Shown: piece by piece, positions 46,025 through 55,470 of the stretch
How the letters are laid out: each line of letters starts with the position of its first letter
How positions within the stretch are numbered: the first letter of the stretch is position 1
Assembly (NCBI GenBank): GCA_019192455.1
Contig: JAHCML010000003.1
Span: 311,244 to 374,449 of the forward strand
Length of the DNA: 63,206 nucleotides
Direction of reading: 5' to 3'
Source: Alphaproteobacteria bacterium SS10
GTDB taxonomy: Bacteria; Pseudomonadota; Alphaproteobacteria; TMED2
Notes under the pieces: generated by a model
The model's input: only the letters and a program-made list of their open reading frames with translations
Told to the model about the DNA's origin: nothing
Databases searched by the model: none
Made by a program: the position numbers and the translations under genes

Positions 46025-46969
46025 ATGAACTGGCTTAGCAACTATGTACGTCCGCGTATTCGCGCTCTGGTTGGTGCCCAGCGTGATGTGCCTGAAGACC
46101 TCTGGGATAAGTGCCCGTCCTGCGATGCGATGATCTTCCGCAAAGACCTGATCGCCAATATGAAGGTCTGCACCCAATGTGATCACCACATGCGCCTGCG
46201 CGCTGAAGAGCGCCTGGAGATGGTGTTCGACGATGGTGAGTATGAGCGGATTGAGCTGCCAAAAAACCCAGTTGATCCGCTGAAATTCCGTGACAACAAA
46301 CGCTATGTCGACCGGTTGCGTGATGCCCAGTCGAAAACTGGCCAGGATGATGCAATTGCCGTGGCCCATGGGTCCATCGGTGGCAACAACGCGGTTGTTG
46401 CGGCCTTTGACTTTGCCTTTATGGGCGGCTCGATGGGTATCGGTGTTGGTGAGGGTATCGTTGCCGCTGCCAAGCTCGCCGTGGCGCAAGATGCCGCCTT
46501 AATCGTTATCCCAGCCTCCGGTGGTGCGCGCATGCAGGAGGGGATTCTATCCCTCATGCAAATGCCCCGCACCGTGGTGGCAACCCAGCAGGTCAAAGAA
46601 GCTGGCTTGCCCTACATCGTTGTTTTCTCTGACCCAACCACCGGTGGTGTTAGCGCCAGCTTTGCAATGCTGGGCGATATCCATATCGCGGAGCGTGGTG
46701 CTCAGATCGGTTTTGCCGGTGCCCGGGTAATCGAGGAAACCATGCGCCAAACCCTGCCAGACGGCTTCCAGCGTGCGGAGTTCCTGCACAGCCACGGCAT
46801 GGTTGATATCGTCGTGCACCGCCGTGAACTGCGTAAGACCCTCGGCCAGGTTTTGACCCTGCTGCGTCAACCGGTTCGCAAGCTGACGGCCGAGCCGGAA
46901 GAAGCGCCCGTTGAGGTTACTGCTGAACCAGCCGAGACGGCTGAGGCTGAAACCGCCGATAAGGCTTAA
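46025..46969 (+). CDS. accD: acetyl-CoA carboxylase carboxyltransferase subunit beta
   Basis: AccD, with AccA, transfers the carboxyl group from biotin to acetyl-CoA to make malonyl-CoA. An N-terminal zinc finger (DKCPSCDAMIFRKDLIANMKVCTQC) precedes the crotonase-fold domain (MGGSMGIGVGEGIVAAAKLAV, PASGGARMQEGI, DPTTGGVSASFAMLGD). The C-terminal 30 residues are Glu/Ala-rich. The ATG at 46025 has GAGG ten bases upstream. Placement between trpA and folC is the usual proteobacterial order. Confidence 0.96.
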   Translation: MNWLSNYVRPRIRALVGAQRDVPEDLWDKCPSCDAMIFRKDLIANMKVCTQCDHHMRLRAEERLEMVFDDGEYERIELPKNPVDPLKFRDNKRYVDRLRDAQSKTGQDDAIAVAHGSIGGNNAVVAAFDFAFMGGSMGIGVGEGIVAAAKLAVAQDAALIVIPASGGARMQEGILSLMQMPRTVVATQQVKEAGLPYIVVFSDPTTGGVSASFAMLGDIHIAERGAQIGFAGARVIEETMRQTLPDGFQRAEFLHSHGMVDIVVHRRELRKTLGQVLTLLRQPVRKLTAEPEEAPVEVTAEPAETAEAETADKA

Positions 46970-46971
46970 AT

Positions 46972-48279
46972 GTGATGGCCGGGCCAGGGACACCGGACCA
47001 TCCGGTCGACGCGATCCTTGCCAGGCTTTTGACCCTGCACCCCAAGTTAATCGACCTGTCTTTAAGCAGGATCGAGCGGCTGCTTGATGCTCTAGGGCGT
47101 CCGGATCAACAGCTGCCACCGGTAATCCATGTGGCGGGTACGAATGGCAAGGGCTCAACAATTGCCTTCATCGCCGCACTGGCCGCCACCCATGGGCTGC
47201 GGGTTCACTGCTATACCTCGCCACATCTAACCCGGTTCAACGAACGGATCGCACTCTCACCCGGCGCGGGACAGTTGCCGCAACCAATTGATGACGCGCC
47301 GCTTGAGGCCTATCTCGCCAAGGTAGAAGCAGCCAATGGCGGTGAGCCGATCACCTTTTTCGAAATCACCACAGCGGCCGCATTCTTGGCCTTTGCCGAT
47401 AATCAGGCTGATTTGCTGTTGCTGGAGACGGGTCTAGGTGGCCGTGTCGATGCAACCAACGTGCTGCTCGCCCCGGCGGTGACGGCCATCACCCCGGTTG
47501 GGATGGACCATATGGGCTTCCTGGGCGAGACCTTGGCCGCGATTGCGGGTGAGAAGGCCGGCATTATCAAGCCCGGACGCCCCGTGGTCATCGGCCCACA
47601 AGCGCCCGAGGCGCTTTCGGTCATCCAGGCGCGGGCGGCGGAGCTTCAGGCCCCCATCGTTGCCCTACCAGATGAGTTACCAGGTGAGCCTGGCCTGACA
47701 GGTGCTCACCAACAAGATAATGCCCGCACGGCCCTGGCGGCGTTTAAGCAGTTTGCCGCGGACCGTTCGGTCCCTCTCACTGATGACAAGCTGTCAGCAG
47801 GGCTCGCGATGGCCAAATGGCCGGGTCGTTTGCAGCCGGTCACGCTGACGACCGACGGCACTCATAGGCAAGCTCATCTCGATGGTGCCCATAACCCTGA
47901 GGGGATGCGTGCGGTGATGGGCGCATGGGATCAGATGACAGCTGGCCAGCCTAAGGGTGATTTGGTGATCGGCGTGATGGCCAATAAGGCCTTGGATCCT
48001 ATGCTGGATGCGATTGTCGGCCGCTTTGCCCGGATCGTTGCTGTGCCGGTGCCGGACACCGATGCTGGCCTGCCAGCCGAAGATTTGGCGCATGCGATTA
48101 GTCAGCACCTAGCTGGCCACGACATTCCGACTCGAGTGGCCAGTGGCTGGCAAGACGCCCTAGCCCAGCTTGGCCAGACTGAGGCGCCATTATTGATCGC
48201 CGGATCGCTTTATCTGATCGGCGGCATCCTTCGCGATCAAGATGATCAAAATCAACGGCTTGCCCTGGTCGGCACGTAA
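46972..48279 (+). CDS. folC: folylpolyglutamate synthase / dihydrofolate synthase
   Basis: FolC adds glutamate to dihydropteroate and extends the glutamate tail of folates. It is a Mur-ligase-fold ATPase: the P-loop is HVAGTNGKGSTIAF (near residue 55), followed by CYTSPHLTRFNERIAL, FEITTAAAFLAF, LLETGLGGRVDATN and the C-terminal LDGAHNPEGMRA. The GTG at 46972 or the ATG at 46975 is the start, within 5 bases of the accD stop, so the two are coupled. Confidence 0.94.
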   Translation: MMAGPGTPDHPVDAILARLLTLHPKLIDLSLSRIERLLDALGRPDQQLPPVIHVAGTNGKGSTIAFIAALAATHGLRVHCYTSPHLTRFNERIALSPGAGQLPQPIDDAPLEAYLAKVEAANGGEPITFFEITTAAAFLAFADNQADLLLLETGLGGRVDATNVLLAPAVTAITPVGMDHMGFLGETLAAIAGEKAGIIKPGRPVVIGPQAPEALSVIQARAAELQAPIVALPDELPGEPGLTGAHQQDNARTALAAFKQFAADRSVPLTDDKLSAGLAMAKWPGRLQPVTLTTDGTHRQAHLDGAHNPEGMRAVMGAWDQMTAGQPKGDLVIGVMANKALDPMLDAIVGRFARIVAVPVPDTDAGLPAEDLAHAISQHLAGHDIPTRVASGWQDALAQLGQTEAPLLIAGSLYLIGGILRDQDDQNQRLALVGT

Positions 48280-48366
48280 GCGGCAGATCGACTGTTCACA
48301 ACCTATAACGCAGCTGTGACGCCGCTTGGGTTGCGTCAGGCTTCGAGATTCCCTTCATTATAGGGC

Positions 48367-49164
48367 ATGACATCGCAAAGCCCCCAAATTCGCCCGGTTG
48401 GGCGTCGATCCCTTTTGGCAGGTGCCGCCGCCGGTCTCGGTGGTTGGTTGCTTGGTGCCAAGGGCAGCCACGGTGACGCGCAAGCGCAGTTCCGTGGCGC
48501 CCCCGTTGATTATCCTGTGGTTGTGGAGTTGTTCACCTCCCAAGGGTGTTCATCCTGTCCGCCAGCGGATGCCTTCCTGGCTGAGCTTTCCAAACGCCAG
48601 GACGTGATCGCCCTTGCCTATCATGTGGACTATTGGGACCGGTTGGGGTGGAAGGATCCATTTTCCTCAAGCTGGGCAACACAGCTGCAATCCAGCTATA
48701 GCCGCCGGCATAACCGCCGGAACAACTATACCCCGCAGATGATTGTGGATGGTGAGGTCGATGTGATCGGCTCCCGCCGCAACATGGTGCTGCGCGCGGT
48801 TGAGGACGAGCTGGCAAAAGCCCAGCATCAGCCAAGGGTGAAGGTTGCCTTCATACCCAATGGTGAGAAGGTGACCGTCGACCTCAGCGGCATGGCGAAC
48901 AATGTCGAGGCTGAAGTACTGCTGATGCGTTACGACGAACTGCATCAAACCAAGATCGGTCGTGGTGAGAATGGTGGCCGGACCCTCAACTATCACCATG
49001 TGGTGCGCGAACGCCGTGTGCTGGGTCGTTGGCGCGGTGAGCCTGTGCAGTTCAAGGTGCCAAAGCCAGGCTACGACAATGCCGGTCTTGCCGTATTGGT
49101 GCAGGAGCGGAATTACGGCCCGATTATTGGGGCTGGTCAGCTGCGACCCGACGCCATCATTTAA
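48367..49164 (+). CDS. DUF1223 thioredoxin-like exported protein
   Basis: This is a 265-residue protein with a twin-arginine type signal (RPVGRRSLLAGAAAGLGGWLLG) and the DUF1223 domain: VVELFTSQGCSSCPPADAFLAEL (CxxC pair in a thioredoxin-like fold), VIALAYHVDYWDRLGWKDPFSS, YTPQMIVDGEVDVIGSRR. The biochemical role of the family is unknown. Its TAA stop shares a TTAA with the convergent hugZ-like gene. Confidence 0.86.
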   Translation: MTSQSPQIRPVGRRSLLAGAAAGLGGWLLGAKGSHGDAQAQFRGAPVDYPVVVELFTSQGCSSCPPADAFLAELSKRQDVIALAYHVDYWDRLGWKDPFSSSWATQLQSSYSRRHNRRNNYTPQMIVDGEVDVIGSRRNMVLRAVEDELAKAQHQPRVKVAFIPNGEKVTVDLSGMANNVEAEVLLMRYDELHQTKIGRGENGGRTLNYHHVVRERRVLGRWRGEPVQFKVPKPGYDNAGLAVLVQERNYGPIIGAGQLRPDAII

Positions 49165-50018
49165 GGCGCGTCATCCGTCAAATCGATCCCGCGTGCCAGA
49201 TTGGTCAGCCTTGCAAAAACGGCCCTGGCCCCGGCTGGGTTCCGCAACGGCTGCTCAAACGTGCCACGCGCCCAACCTCGATTACCGTCAACCAGATCAT
49301 AGCCTTCGCAATCTACGCCGGTCATCCGCCAGGTGCCTTTAGGCAGGTTTAGCAGGCCGGTCGCCATATCGGCGATGGCATCGGCATGGTCGGCATTCAT
49401 ATGGTCGATCATGCCTGGTTCCGCTGCTGCCAGGGCCTGTGCCCGTTCCTCCGCGATTAGTAGTTGTTCGGCGGTCAGGTCGTTAATGGCGCCGAAACCG
49501 GCGACCAGATGCCCTTCTTCAACCACCAATCTGTACAGGTTGAAGTCACTGAAATGAGCATAGCGCTGGGCGTCCGGATGGCGGGCCAAAAAGCGTTCTT
49601 GATCAGCGGCACGTAACTCGGCCGGCACGGCCTCTACCCGGCCAGTTAAGGTCACCCGTGCCAAGGTCAGCGGGTCTGCTTGGTCCGCCCGCTGGGGTGT
49701 TGGGAGGCCGTTATTGAACGGGTCTCCGACATCCTGGATCACGCCAGGTTGCGCCACCTCAATCAGGACGGAGGCGCGGACATCCCGGCCGATATTCTGG
49801 GTATGCTTCGCCAGATCAGAGATCAGCATTAGGGGCTGGCCACGTTGATCGGATGCAACTGCGATCAGGGAGACATGGGGGTGACCATGATCTGCGGTAC
49901 CAAGGGCGCCGAAGCGGGCCCGCCGGATCAGCAGTCTGGCCAGACGGGCTGGCTGGGTTGTGGCATCGCGGTGTTTTCGCGGCTTGTTTGTTTCCGGGCT
50001 GGAACCTGGTTCTGCCAT
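49161..50018 (-). CDS. HugZ-like heme-binding protein (PNPOx-like fold plus DUF2470)
   Basis: This is a 285-residue protein. The N-terminal half has the split beta-barrel of pyridoxamine-phosphate-oxidase-like proteins (FGALGTADHGHPHVSLIAVASD, QNIGRDVRASVLIE, ARVTLTGRVEAVP). The C-terminal DUF2470 domain (PGMIDHMNADHADAIADMA) follows, with the His-rich motif that binds heme in HugZ-type heme oxygenases. It may degrade or carry heme. The ATG at 50018 is preceded by GGGAA; upstream Met codons at 50063 and 50093 lack ribosome sites. Confidence 0.85.
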   Translation of the reverse strand: MAEPGSSPETNKPRKHRDATTQPARLARLLIRRARFGALGTADHGHPHVSLIAVASDQRGQPLMLISDLAKHTQNIGRDVRASVLIEVAQPGVIQDVGDPFNNGLPTPQRADQADPLTLARVTLTGRVEAVPAELRAADQERFLARHPDAQRYAHFSDFNLYRLVVEEGHLVAGFGAINDLTAEQLLIAEERAQALAAAEPGMIDHMNADHADAIADMATGLLNLPKGTWRMTGVDCEGYDLVDGNRGWARGTFEQPLRNPAGARAVFARLTNLARGIDLTDDAP

Positions 50019-50341
50019 CGCTGAGAATTCCCGAAATTGCCTAATCACCGCCCTGTCACCCATAATATGGCAGGGAAGGGGCAGCATTGCCATGAAACGA
50101 CCATGGGATATTGCCCTAGATGCCCGAAATTCCGCCGAATTGCCGCCATAATGGCGCTCAACACTAGCAATCGTGACGGTTTCGGGGCATCACCGGAAAA
50201 ACACGCGTTTATTCGCCTAGAATAACTCGGCAAAAACGCGGTTGGTCTGCGGATGACCCTGGCAATGACAGGTGTTTTTAAGGATCAATCGTGATGAGTA
50301 TGGCTTTAGCCGCAACCGCCGGCAGCATTGAGGATGAAATC
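50019..50341. other. divergent intergenic region between hugZ-like gene and chvI
   Basis: About 320 bases upstream of chvI (270 if its ATG at 50294 is used) are largely AT-richer than the genes and contain a TAGAAT element (about 50217-50222) that could be a -10 box for chvI, but no matching -35 is obvious. There is no coding frame of note. Confidence 0.4.
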
Positions 50342-51088
50342 ATGGACCAAGCCACGGTCGCCCTGGTGGATGATGATCGGAACATCCTGACCTCGGTCTC
50401 GATGGCCTTAGAGGCTGAAGGGTTCCTCGTGGATACCTATGGCGATGGTGATGAGGCCCTACGCGGCCTTGCCGAAAAGCCTGTTTCCCTTGTTGTGCTC
50501 GACATCAAGATGCCGCGTCTGGATGGAATGGAAACCCTGGCTCGGCTACGTCAGACAAGCCAAGTGCCGGTGATCTTCCTAACCTCTAAGGATGACGAGG
50601 TTGATGAGTTACTCGGCCTTCGCATGGGTGCCGATGACTACATCAAGAAGCCATTCTCACAACGTCTGCTGATTGAGCGTATTCGCGCCCTGCTGCGCCG
50701 GGAAGCAGCCCGTGGCCAGTCTTCCAAGAAGGAAGAGAACGCCATGGTGCGTGGTGAGTTGGTCCTCGATATGGACCGACACTTCTGCACCTGGAAGGGC
50801 ATTGAGGTGCCGCTAACCGTGACGGAGTTCCTGTTGGTTAAAACCCTCGCCGACCGACCCGGCCATGTTAAGACCCGGAACCAGTTGATGGATGCCGCCT
50901 ACGGCGAGCACATCTATGTGGATGATCGGACGATCGACAGCCATGTGAAGCGAGTTCGTAAGAAGTTCAAATCCATCGATGACGACTTCGCGGGCATTGA
51001 GACGCTGTACGGTGTGGGGTACCGGTATCGTCAGGCGGGCGATCAGCTTGATGATGCACCTGGTGATGAGCCAGAGTCCGTCGCTTAA
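50342..51088 (+). CDS. chvI: two-component response regulator ChvI
   Basis: This is an OmpR-class regulator controlling envelope, acid and host-interaction genes in alphaproteobacteria. The receiver domain ([22 protein letters not shown], phosphorylatable Asp in [12 protein letters not shown], Lys in [13 protein letters not shown]) spans about residues 5-120. The winged-helix DNA-binding domain ([51 protein letters not shown]) spans about 140-240. The start at 50342 (GAGG eight bases upstream) matches the family N-terminus; starts at 50291/50294 would add 16 to 17 residues. It is followed by chvG after about 120 bases. Confidence 0.94.
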   Translation: MDQATVALVDDDRNILTSVSMALEAEGFLVDTYGDGDEALRGLAEKPVSLVVLDIKMPRLDGMETLARLRQTSQVPVIFLTSKDDEVDELLGLRMGADDYIKKPFSQRLLIERIRALLRREAARGQSSKKEENAMVRGELVLDMDRHFCTWKGIEVPLTVTEFLLVKTLADRPGHVKTRNQLMDAAYGEHIYVDDRTIDSHVKRVRKKFKSIDDDFAGIETLYGVGYRYRQAGDQLDDAPGDEPESVA

Positions 51089-51211
51089 GGGCAATTCTTA
51101 CCAGCACAAATGAATCGCTAGCACCGCAGGCCGCGCTGGTTTGTGGTGCTGGCTTGCTGTGCGGTATACTTCACCCCATAAGGGTTATCGCGATTAACCC
51201 ATCCTGGCGCG

Positions 51212-53137
51212 ATGCCGCCAGGGCTGTGGTTTGGAAGGGCAGCGGTCTTGAACGAGATTAAGCGGGATTTGGGCCAAGATGGTGGCGCAGGCTCAGCCAG
51301 CGCCGCACGTCCGCTTGCCGCCGCTGGTCCGTTCAACCCAAACACCCGCCTGAATGTTGGCCCGGCGCCGGGCGATGTGTTGCCCGAGCTAGAGAGCCCG
51401 AGCGCTGACAATCGCCCAGCCGACGCAGAGCCGGTTAAAGGCAACCGACAGCGGGCTTTCTCAACACTGACGCTGCGCATCCTCGCGGTTAATCTAATGG
51501 CGCTTTTGGTGCTGGTCGGCAGCGTGATGTTCCTCGACCAATACCGTCGTCAGTTGATTGAGCGGGAGCTGACAAACCTTGCCACGGAAGCACAGATCTT
51601 TGCCGCGATGGTCGGTGAGGGTGCGGTGGTTGAAGATGTTGATAACGAGATTGTCCTGTCGCCACCGCTTGGCCGACAGATGGTCCGCCGTCTTAACGAA
51701 ACCACGCAAACCCGCTCAAGGTTATTCCTAGGCAATGGCCAGGTGGTTGCGGACAGCCACATGCTGCGCGGTGGCCTAGGCATTGTTGAGATTGAGGAAC
51801 TGCCACCCCTTGTTAATGATGAGACGGCGGTTTGGAACAATTCCTGGCACCTCTCTGATCGCTGGGCAGATCTGCTCGGCATGCCAGCCCCGGCCGAAGA
51901 TGATGGTGGACGGCAGTTAGCCAGGGGAACCGCCATCACCCAATCGGCGATGGAGAATGTTAACCGCGCGCTGGTTGGCCATGTAAGCTCCACCGCTTGG
52001 GCATCTGATGGCGATGATGTTGCGTTCACCGCCGCCGCGCCAGTGCAGCAGTTTAAACAAGTGCTGGGCGCCGTTCTGCTAATCCGTGATGGTAGCCAGT
52101 TAAAAGCGGCGATGACCGAGGTTCGGCGCTCGATCCTCTATATTTCTATGATCGCCTTGTCGGTCACCGTGCTGCTCTCGCTATACCTGGCTGGTACGAT
52201 TGAGCGGCCGTTACGTCGCCTTGCGCGGGCCGCTGACCGTGTCCGCAACAGCCCCGGCCGAACCAGCCAAATTCCCGACTTTACAGCCCGTCGGGATGAG
52301 ATTGGCGATCTGTCTCTCGCCCTGCGCGAGATGACCGAAACGCTTTGGCAGCGGCTAGACTCGATTGAGGCTTTTGCCGCCGATGTAGCCCATGAGATTA
52401 AGAACCCGCTGACGTCGCTTAGATCGGCGGTCGAGACCGCCTCGCGGGTCACGGATCCGGTGCAGCAACAGAAACTGATGGCGATTGTTCAGGATGATGT
52501 TCGCCGTCTTGATCGCCTTATCACTGATATCTCCAATGCCTCACGTCTGGATGCGGAGTTGTCCCGTGCGAATGCTGAGGTTATTGATCTATCCCAGATG
52601 CTTGGGATGCTTGCGGATATGTATCGCCATACGATCGCCAGCGATGGTGAGGATGAGGCGCCGGTTGAGTTCATTCTCTCGCTCCCGCAAGCCGGTAAGC
52701 TGCATGTGTTGGGCCTTGAGGGGCGTTTGGTACAGGTGCTTCAGAACCTGATCACCAACGCGATGTCATTCTCCCCCGCCGGTGGGCGCATCATATTGAC
52801 CGCCACCCATCACAGTGAGCGGGCGATTATCACAGTTGAAGATGATGGTCCTGGCATTCCAGAGGGTAAGCTCGATGCCATCTTTGACCGCTTCTATTCA
52901 GAGCGACCAAAGACGGAGAAGTTCGGCACTCATTCTGGCCTCGGCCTTTCGATCTCAAAGCAGATCATCGAGGCCCATAACGGCACCATCCGTGTCGAAA
53001 ACCGGTATAGCGGCAAGGATGTGATTGGCGCCCGGTTCATCATCGACCTACCTGCGGCCGACCCAAGTGTCACCCGCGCTGCCCGCCGTGATCGTCCCGT
53101 TGAGAAGGGGCGCGGCAAGCGCAAGAGCGCGGCCTGA
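51212..53137 (+). CDS. chvG: two-component sensor histidine kinase ChvG
   Basis: This is a 641-residue membrane kinase. A disordered N-terminus of about 85 residues precedes helix 1 (ILAVNLMALLVLVGSVMFL); a periplasmic sensor domain extends to helix 2 (ILYISMIALSVTVLLSLYLAG), then HAMP, the HisKA helix with the H-box FAADVAHEIKNPLTSLRSAVETAS, and the ATPase domain (NLITNAMSFSPAGGRI, VEDDGPGIPEGK, GLGLSISKQIIE). The H-box is characteristic of ChvG/ExoS. Start: the ATG at 51212 has no clear ribosome site; the TTG at 51248 has AAGGG nine bases upstream and may be the real one. The stop overlaps the hprK-like start by one base. Confidence 0.95.
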   Translation: MPPGLWFGRAAVLNEIKRDLGQDGGAGSASAARPLAAAGPFNPNTRLNVGPAPGDVLPELESPSADNRPADAEPVKGNRQRAFSTLTLRILAVNLMALLVLVGSVMFLDQYRRQLIERELTNLATEAQIFAAMVGEGAVVEDVDNEIVLSPPLGRQMVRRLNETTQTRSRLFLGNGQVVADSHMLRGGLGIVEIEELPPLVNDETAVWNNSWHLSDRWADLLGMPAPAEDDGGRQLARGTAITQSAMENVNRALVGHVSSTAWASDGDDVAFTAAAPVQQFKQVLGAVLLIRDGSQLKAAMTEVRRSILYISMIALSVTVLLSLYLAGTIERPLRRLARAADRVRNSPGRTSQIPDFTARRDEIGDLSLALREMTETLWQRLDSIEAFAADVAHEIKNPLTSLRSAVETASRVTDPVQQQKLMAIVQDDVRRLDRLITDISNASRLDAELSRANAEVIDLSQMLGMLADMYRHTIASDGEDEAPVEFILSLPQAGKLHVLGLEGRLVQVLQNLITNAMSFSPAGGRIILTATHHSERAIITVEDDGPGIPEGKLDAIFDRFYSERPKTEKFGTHSGLGLSISKQIIEAHNGTIRVENRYSGKDVIGARFIIDLPAADPSVTRAARRDRPVEKGRGKRKSAA

Positions 53138-53649
53138 TGCGAACCAACAAACACGGCACTGCCCTACGGGTGCCGCTCTCTGGCACCGATGCTGCCTTTG
53201 GCGCCTTGATCGTCGGGGCGAGCGGTACTGGCAAATCGACCCTAGCATTAACCTTGATTGAGCAATCTGACGCCCTCCTGATTGCCGATGATCAAGTTAT
53301 TGTTTCTAAAACATATAATGGTAGTGTTTGGTCGGATTGTCCGGCAAATATAGCTGGATTGCTAGAGGTGCGTGGTGTCGGTTTGGTGCCTTACCCGTAT
53401 GTTGGGAAGCCGCATCCCATCGATCTGGTTATTGAGTTAGTACGGGGCGGACCGGATCTGGTTGAACGGCTGCCAGAACCAACCTTCGCCGAGGTGCTTG
53501 GTGTTCGAGTGCCATCCCTGACCCTGCCCACAGATATTGATGCCCTGGGCCTACGGGTTATTGCCGGGTTGCGATTGCTTGCCGCCGGGCATTGGTCCAA
53601 GATCGCATCGCAATCTGACCCGCGAACCGCGCCGATAGGTGCGGACTGA
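53137..53649 (+). CDS. hprK: HPr kinase/phosphorylase C-terminal domain protein
   Basis: This is a 170-residue protein equivalent to the C-terminal catalytic domain of HPr kinase, the usual short alphaproteobacterial form. The Walker A motif is LIVGASGTGKSTLALTL (near residue 32), the following acidic pair is in LLIADDQVIV, and the LLEVRGVGLVPY stretch matches the HprK signature (IEVRGxGI). It phosphorylates HPr on Ser in response to metabolite level in the PTS-Ntr system. It overlaps chvG by one base and precedes rapZ by 12 bases. Codon use between 53290 and 53365 is distinctly AT-richer than elsewhere. Confidence 0.9.
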   Translation: MRTNKHGTALRVPLSGTDAAFGALIVGASGTGKSTLALTLIEQSDALLIADDQVIVSKTYNGSVWSDCPANIAGLLEVRGVGLVPYPYVGKPHPIDLVIELVRGGPDLVERLPEPTFAEVLGVRVPSLTLPTDIDALGLRVIAGLRLLAAGHWSKIASQSDPRTAPIGAD

Positions 53650-53661
53650 TAGCCCCACCCC

Positions 53662-54531
53662 ATGCGCGACCAGGCGGATACCCCACAATTTGTCATTGTC
53701 TCCGGCCTGTCTGGCGCTGGCCTGTCCAGCGCGCTTAAGGCCCTGGAGGATGTGGGTTTTGAGGCGATTGATAACCTGCCGCTGCCTTTGCTAGCGGGGT
53801 TGATCGCCCAGGGCGATTTTCTCCGCCGTCATGTGGCGGTTGGCATTGATACCCGAACCCGTGGTTTCGAGGTGCCAACCTTGATCAGTGCTAGGGATGA
53901 GTTGATGGCGCAAAGCGGTGTTAAAGCAGCGCTCTTGTTCCTAGATTGCGGTGATGAGGTGTTGACCCGGCGCTTTACAGAGACACGCCGCCGCCATCCC
54001 TTGGCCTTGGACCGGCCCGTCGCTGATGGCATTGCCCATGAGCGGCAGTTGCTTGGCCCGCTTCGGGATGCCGCCGATCTCACCATCGATACGAGCGACC
54101 TCTCAATCCATGATCTTCGGCGCCTTGTGGCCGGGCATTTTGGTGAGGAGGGGCGCGGTGGTCTCTCGATCTTTGTTACCTCCTTCTCGTTTAAGCGTGG
54201 GGTGCCGAGAGAGGCTGATCTGGTCTTCGATGTCCGGTTCCTTAAGAACCCACATTACGACCCAGAGCTGCGGCCACTAACTGGCTTGGACCAGGCCGTG
54301 GCCGATGCCGTACAGGCCGACCCCGGCTTTGAGGATTTTGAGGCGCATTTGCTGGGCCTGCTGCGGCCGCTGCTGCCCCGCTATCGCGCTGAGGGCAAGC
54401 GATACCTGACCATTGCGATTGGCTGCACCGGCGGCCGTCACCGGTCGGTTTTCCTGGCTGAGAGGCTGGGTGCCGCACTCAATGATGGGGAGTTCACGCC
54501 CCAGATCGCCCATCGGGACTTACCGAAATAG
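53662..54531 (+). CDS. rapZ: RapZ-family nucleotide-binding RNA adaptor protein, altered P-loop
   Basis: RapZ in E. coli guides RNase E to the GlmZ small RNA and controls amino-sugar supply; the family is widespread. The N-terminal P-loop domain starts VIVSGLSGAGLSSALKALEDVGFEAIDNLPLPLL. The Lys or Arg of the Walker A motif is Leu here (L21). The C-terminal domain has the family motifs FVTSFSFKRGVPREADLVFDVRFLKNPHYDP and TIAIGCTGGRHRSVFLAERLG, intact. The length of 289 is normal. It belongs to the chvG-hprK-rapZ run. No EIIA-Man or HPr gene follows. Confidence 0.93.
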   Translation: MRDQADTPQFVIVSGLSGAGLSSALKALEDVGFEAIDNLPLPLLAGLIAQGDFLRRHVAVGIDTRTRGFEVPTLISARDELMAQSGVKAALLFLDCGDEVLTRRFTETRRRHPLALDRPVADGIAHERQLLGPLRDAADLTIDTSDLSIHDLRRLVAGHFGEEGRGGLSIFVTSFSFKRGVPREADLVFDVRFLKNPHYDPELRPLTGLDQAVADAVQADPGFEDFEAHLLGLLRPLLPRYRAEGKRYLTIAIGCTGGRHRSVFLAERLGAALNDGEFTPQIAHRDLPK

Positions 54532-54542
54532 GTCGGGTTTGA

Positions 54543-55457
54543 TTACGGCCAGGCGGTGTCGGGCGGCAGGCTCATCAAGATCGCCTCAATATTCCCGCCG
54601 GTTTTTAGGCCAAACAGCGTTCCGCGGTCGTAGAGCAGGTTAAATTCAACATATCGGCCCCGTTTAGCCCTCAAAGCCTCGCGCTGCTCGTCCGTCCAGG
54701 GCTGGTTCATGTGTCGCCGCACGATTTCTGGATAAACCTCGGCAAAGGCGCGGCCTACATCCTGGGTGAACGCAAAATCCGCAGCCCAATCGTCGGTATC
54801 CAGCTGATCGTAGAAAATGCCGCCAATGCCGCGCGGCTCTTGCCGGTGCGGCAGATAGAAATAGCGATCACACCAGGCCTTATAGTCCGGATAATAGCTC
54901 GGATCATGGGCATCACAGGCCGACTTCAACGCGTTGTGGAAAGCCGCCGTATCCGCCTCATCCGGGAAGGTGGGGGTCATATCAGCGCCGCCGCCAAACC
55001 ACCCGACAGATGTCGCGATATGCCGTGTGTTCATGTGCACGGCTGGCACGAGTGGGGAGTGCATATGGGCGACTAGACTGATGCCGCTAGCCCAGAACTG
55101 ACCATCTTCACCAGCACCGGTGATCTGGCCTCGAAACTCAGGGGAAAACTGGCCATGAACCGTGGAGATGTTGACGCCGACCTTCTCAAACACACGGCCT
55201 CGCATGATCGACATGGTGCCACCGCCGCCGGGCTCACCCGATACTTGGTCCGTGCGCTGCCAGTCTTTGCGCCCGAACCGACCAGCCGGTTTGTCGGCAA
55301 AGGTTCCGGTCAGCTCATCCTCGAGCCGTTCAAAGCTCTCACAGATTTGGTCGCGCAGCGTTGCAAACCAGGTTGCGGCTTGCTGCTTCTGCGCGTCGCT
55401 TGGTTTGGTGGTGGGCTGCCGTCGCTCTGGCGTATCCGGTGTGGCTCCATCCGGCAT
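54543..55457 (-). CDS. hemF: oxygen-dependent coproporphyrinogen III oxidase
   Basis: HemF oxidatively decarboxylates coproporphyrinogen III to protoporphyrinogen IX in aerobic heme synthesis. The family blocks [56 protein letters not shown] and [11 protein letters not shown] are all present over 304 residues. The ATG at 55457 has AAGGA eleven bases upstream; an in-frame GTG at 55484 would overlap the upstream trmL gene. It is probably co-transcribed with trmL and lies near petABC, whose products need heme. Confidence 0.96.
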   Translation of the reverse strand: MPDGATPDTPERRQPTTKPSDAQKQQAATWFATLRDQICESFERLEDELTGTFADKPAGRFGRKDWQRTDQVSGEPGGGGTMSIMRGRVFEKVGVNISTVHGQFSPEFRGQITGAGEDGQFWASGISLVAHMHSPLVPAVHMNTRHIATSVGWFGGGADMTPTFPDEADTAAFHNALKSACDAHDPSYYPDYKAWCDRYFYLPHRQEPRGIGGIFYDQLDTDDWAADFAFTQDVGRAFAEVYPEIVRRHMNQPWTDEQREALRAKRGRYVEFNLLYDRGTLFGLKTGGNIEAILMSLPPDTAWP

Positions 55458-55470
55458 CGAATTTCGGTCC

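Noticed and set aside
45485-46489. A 334-codon minus-strand frame across trpA and accD
   Set aside because: It crosses two secure genes and their junction and shows no protein family features.
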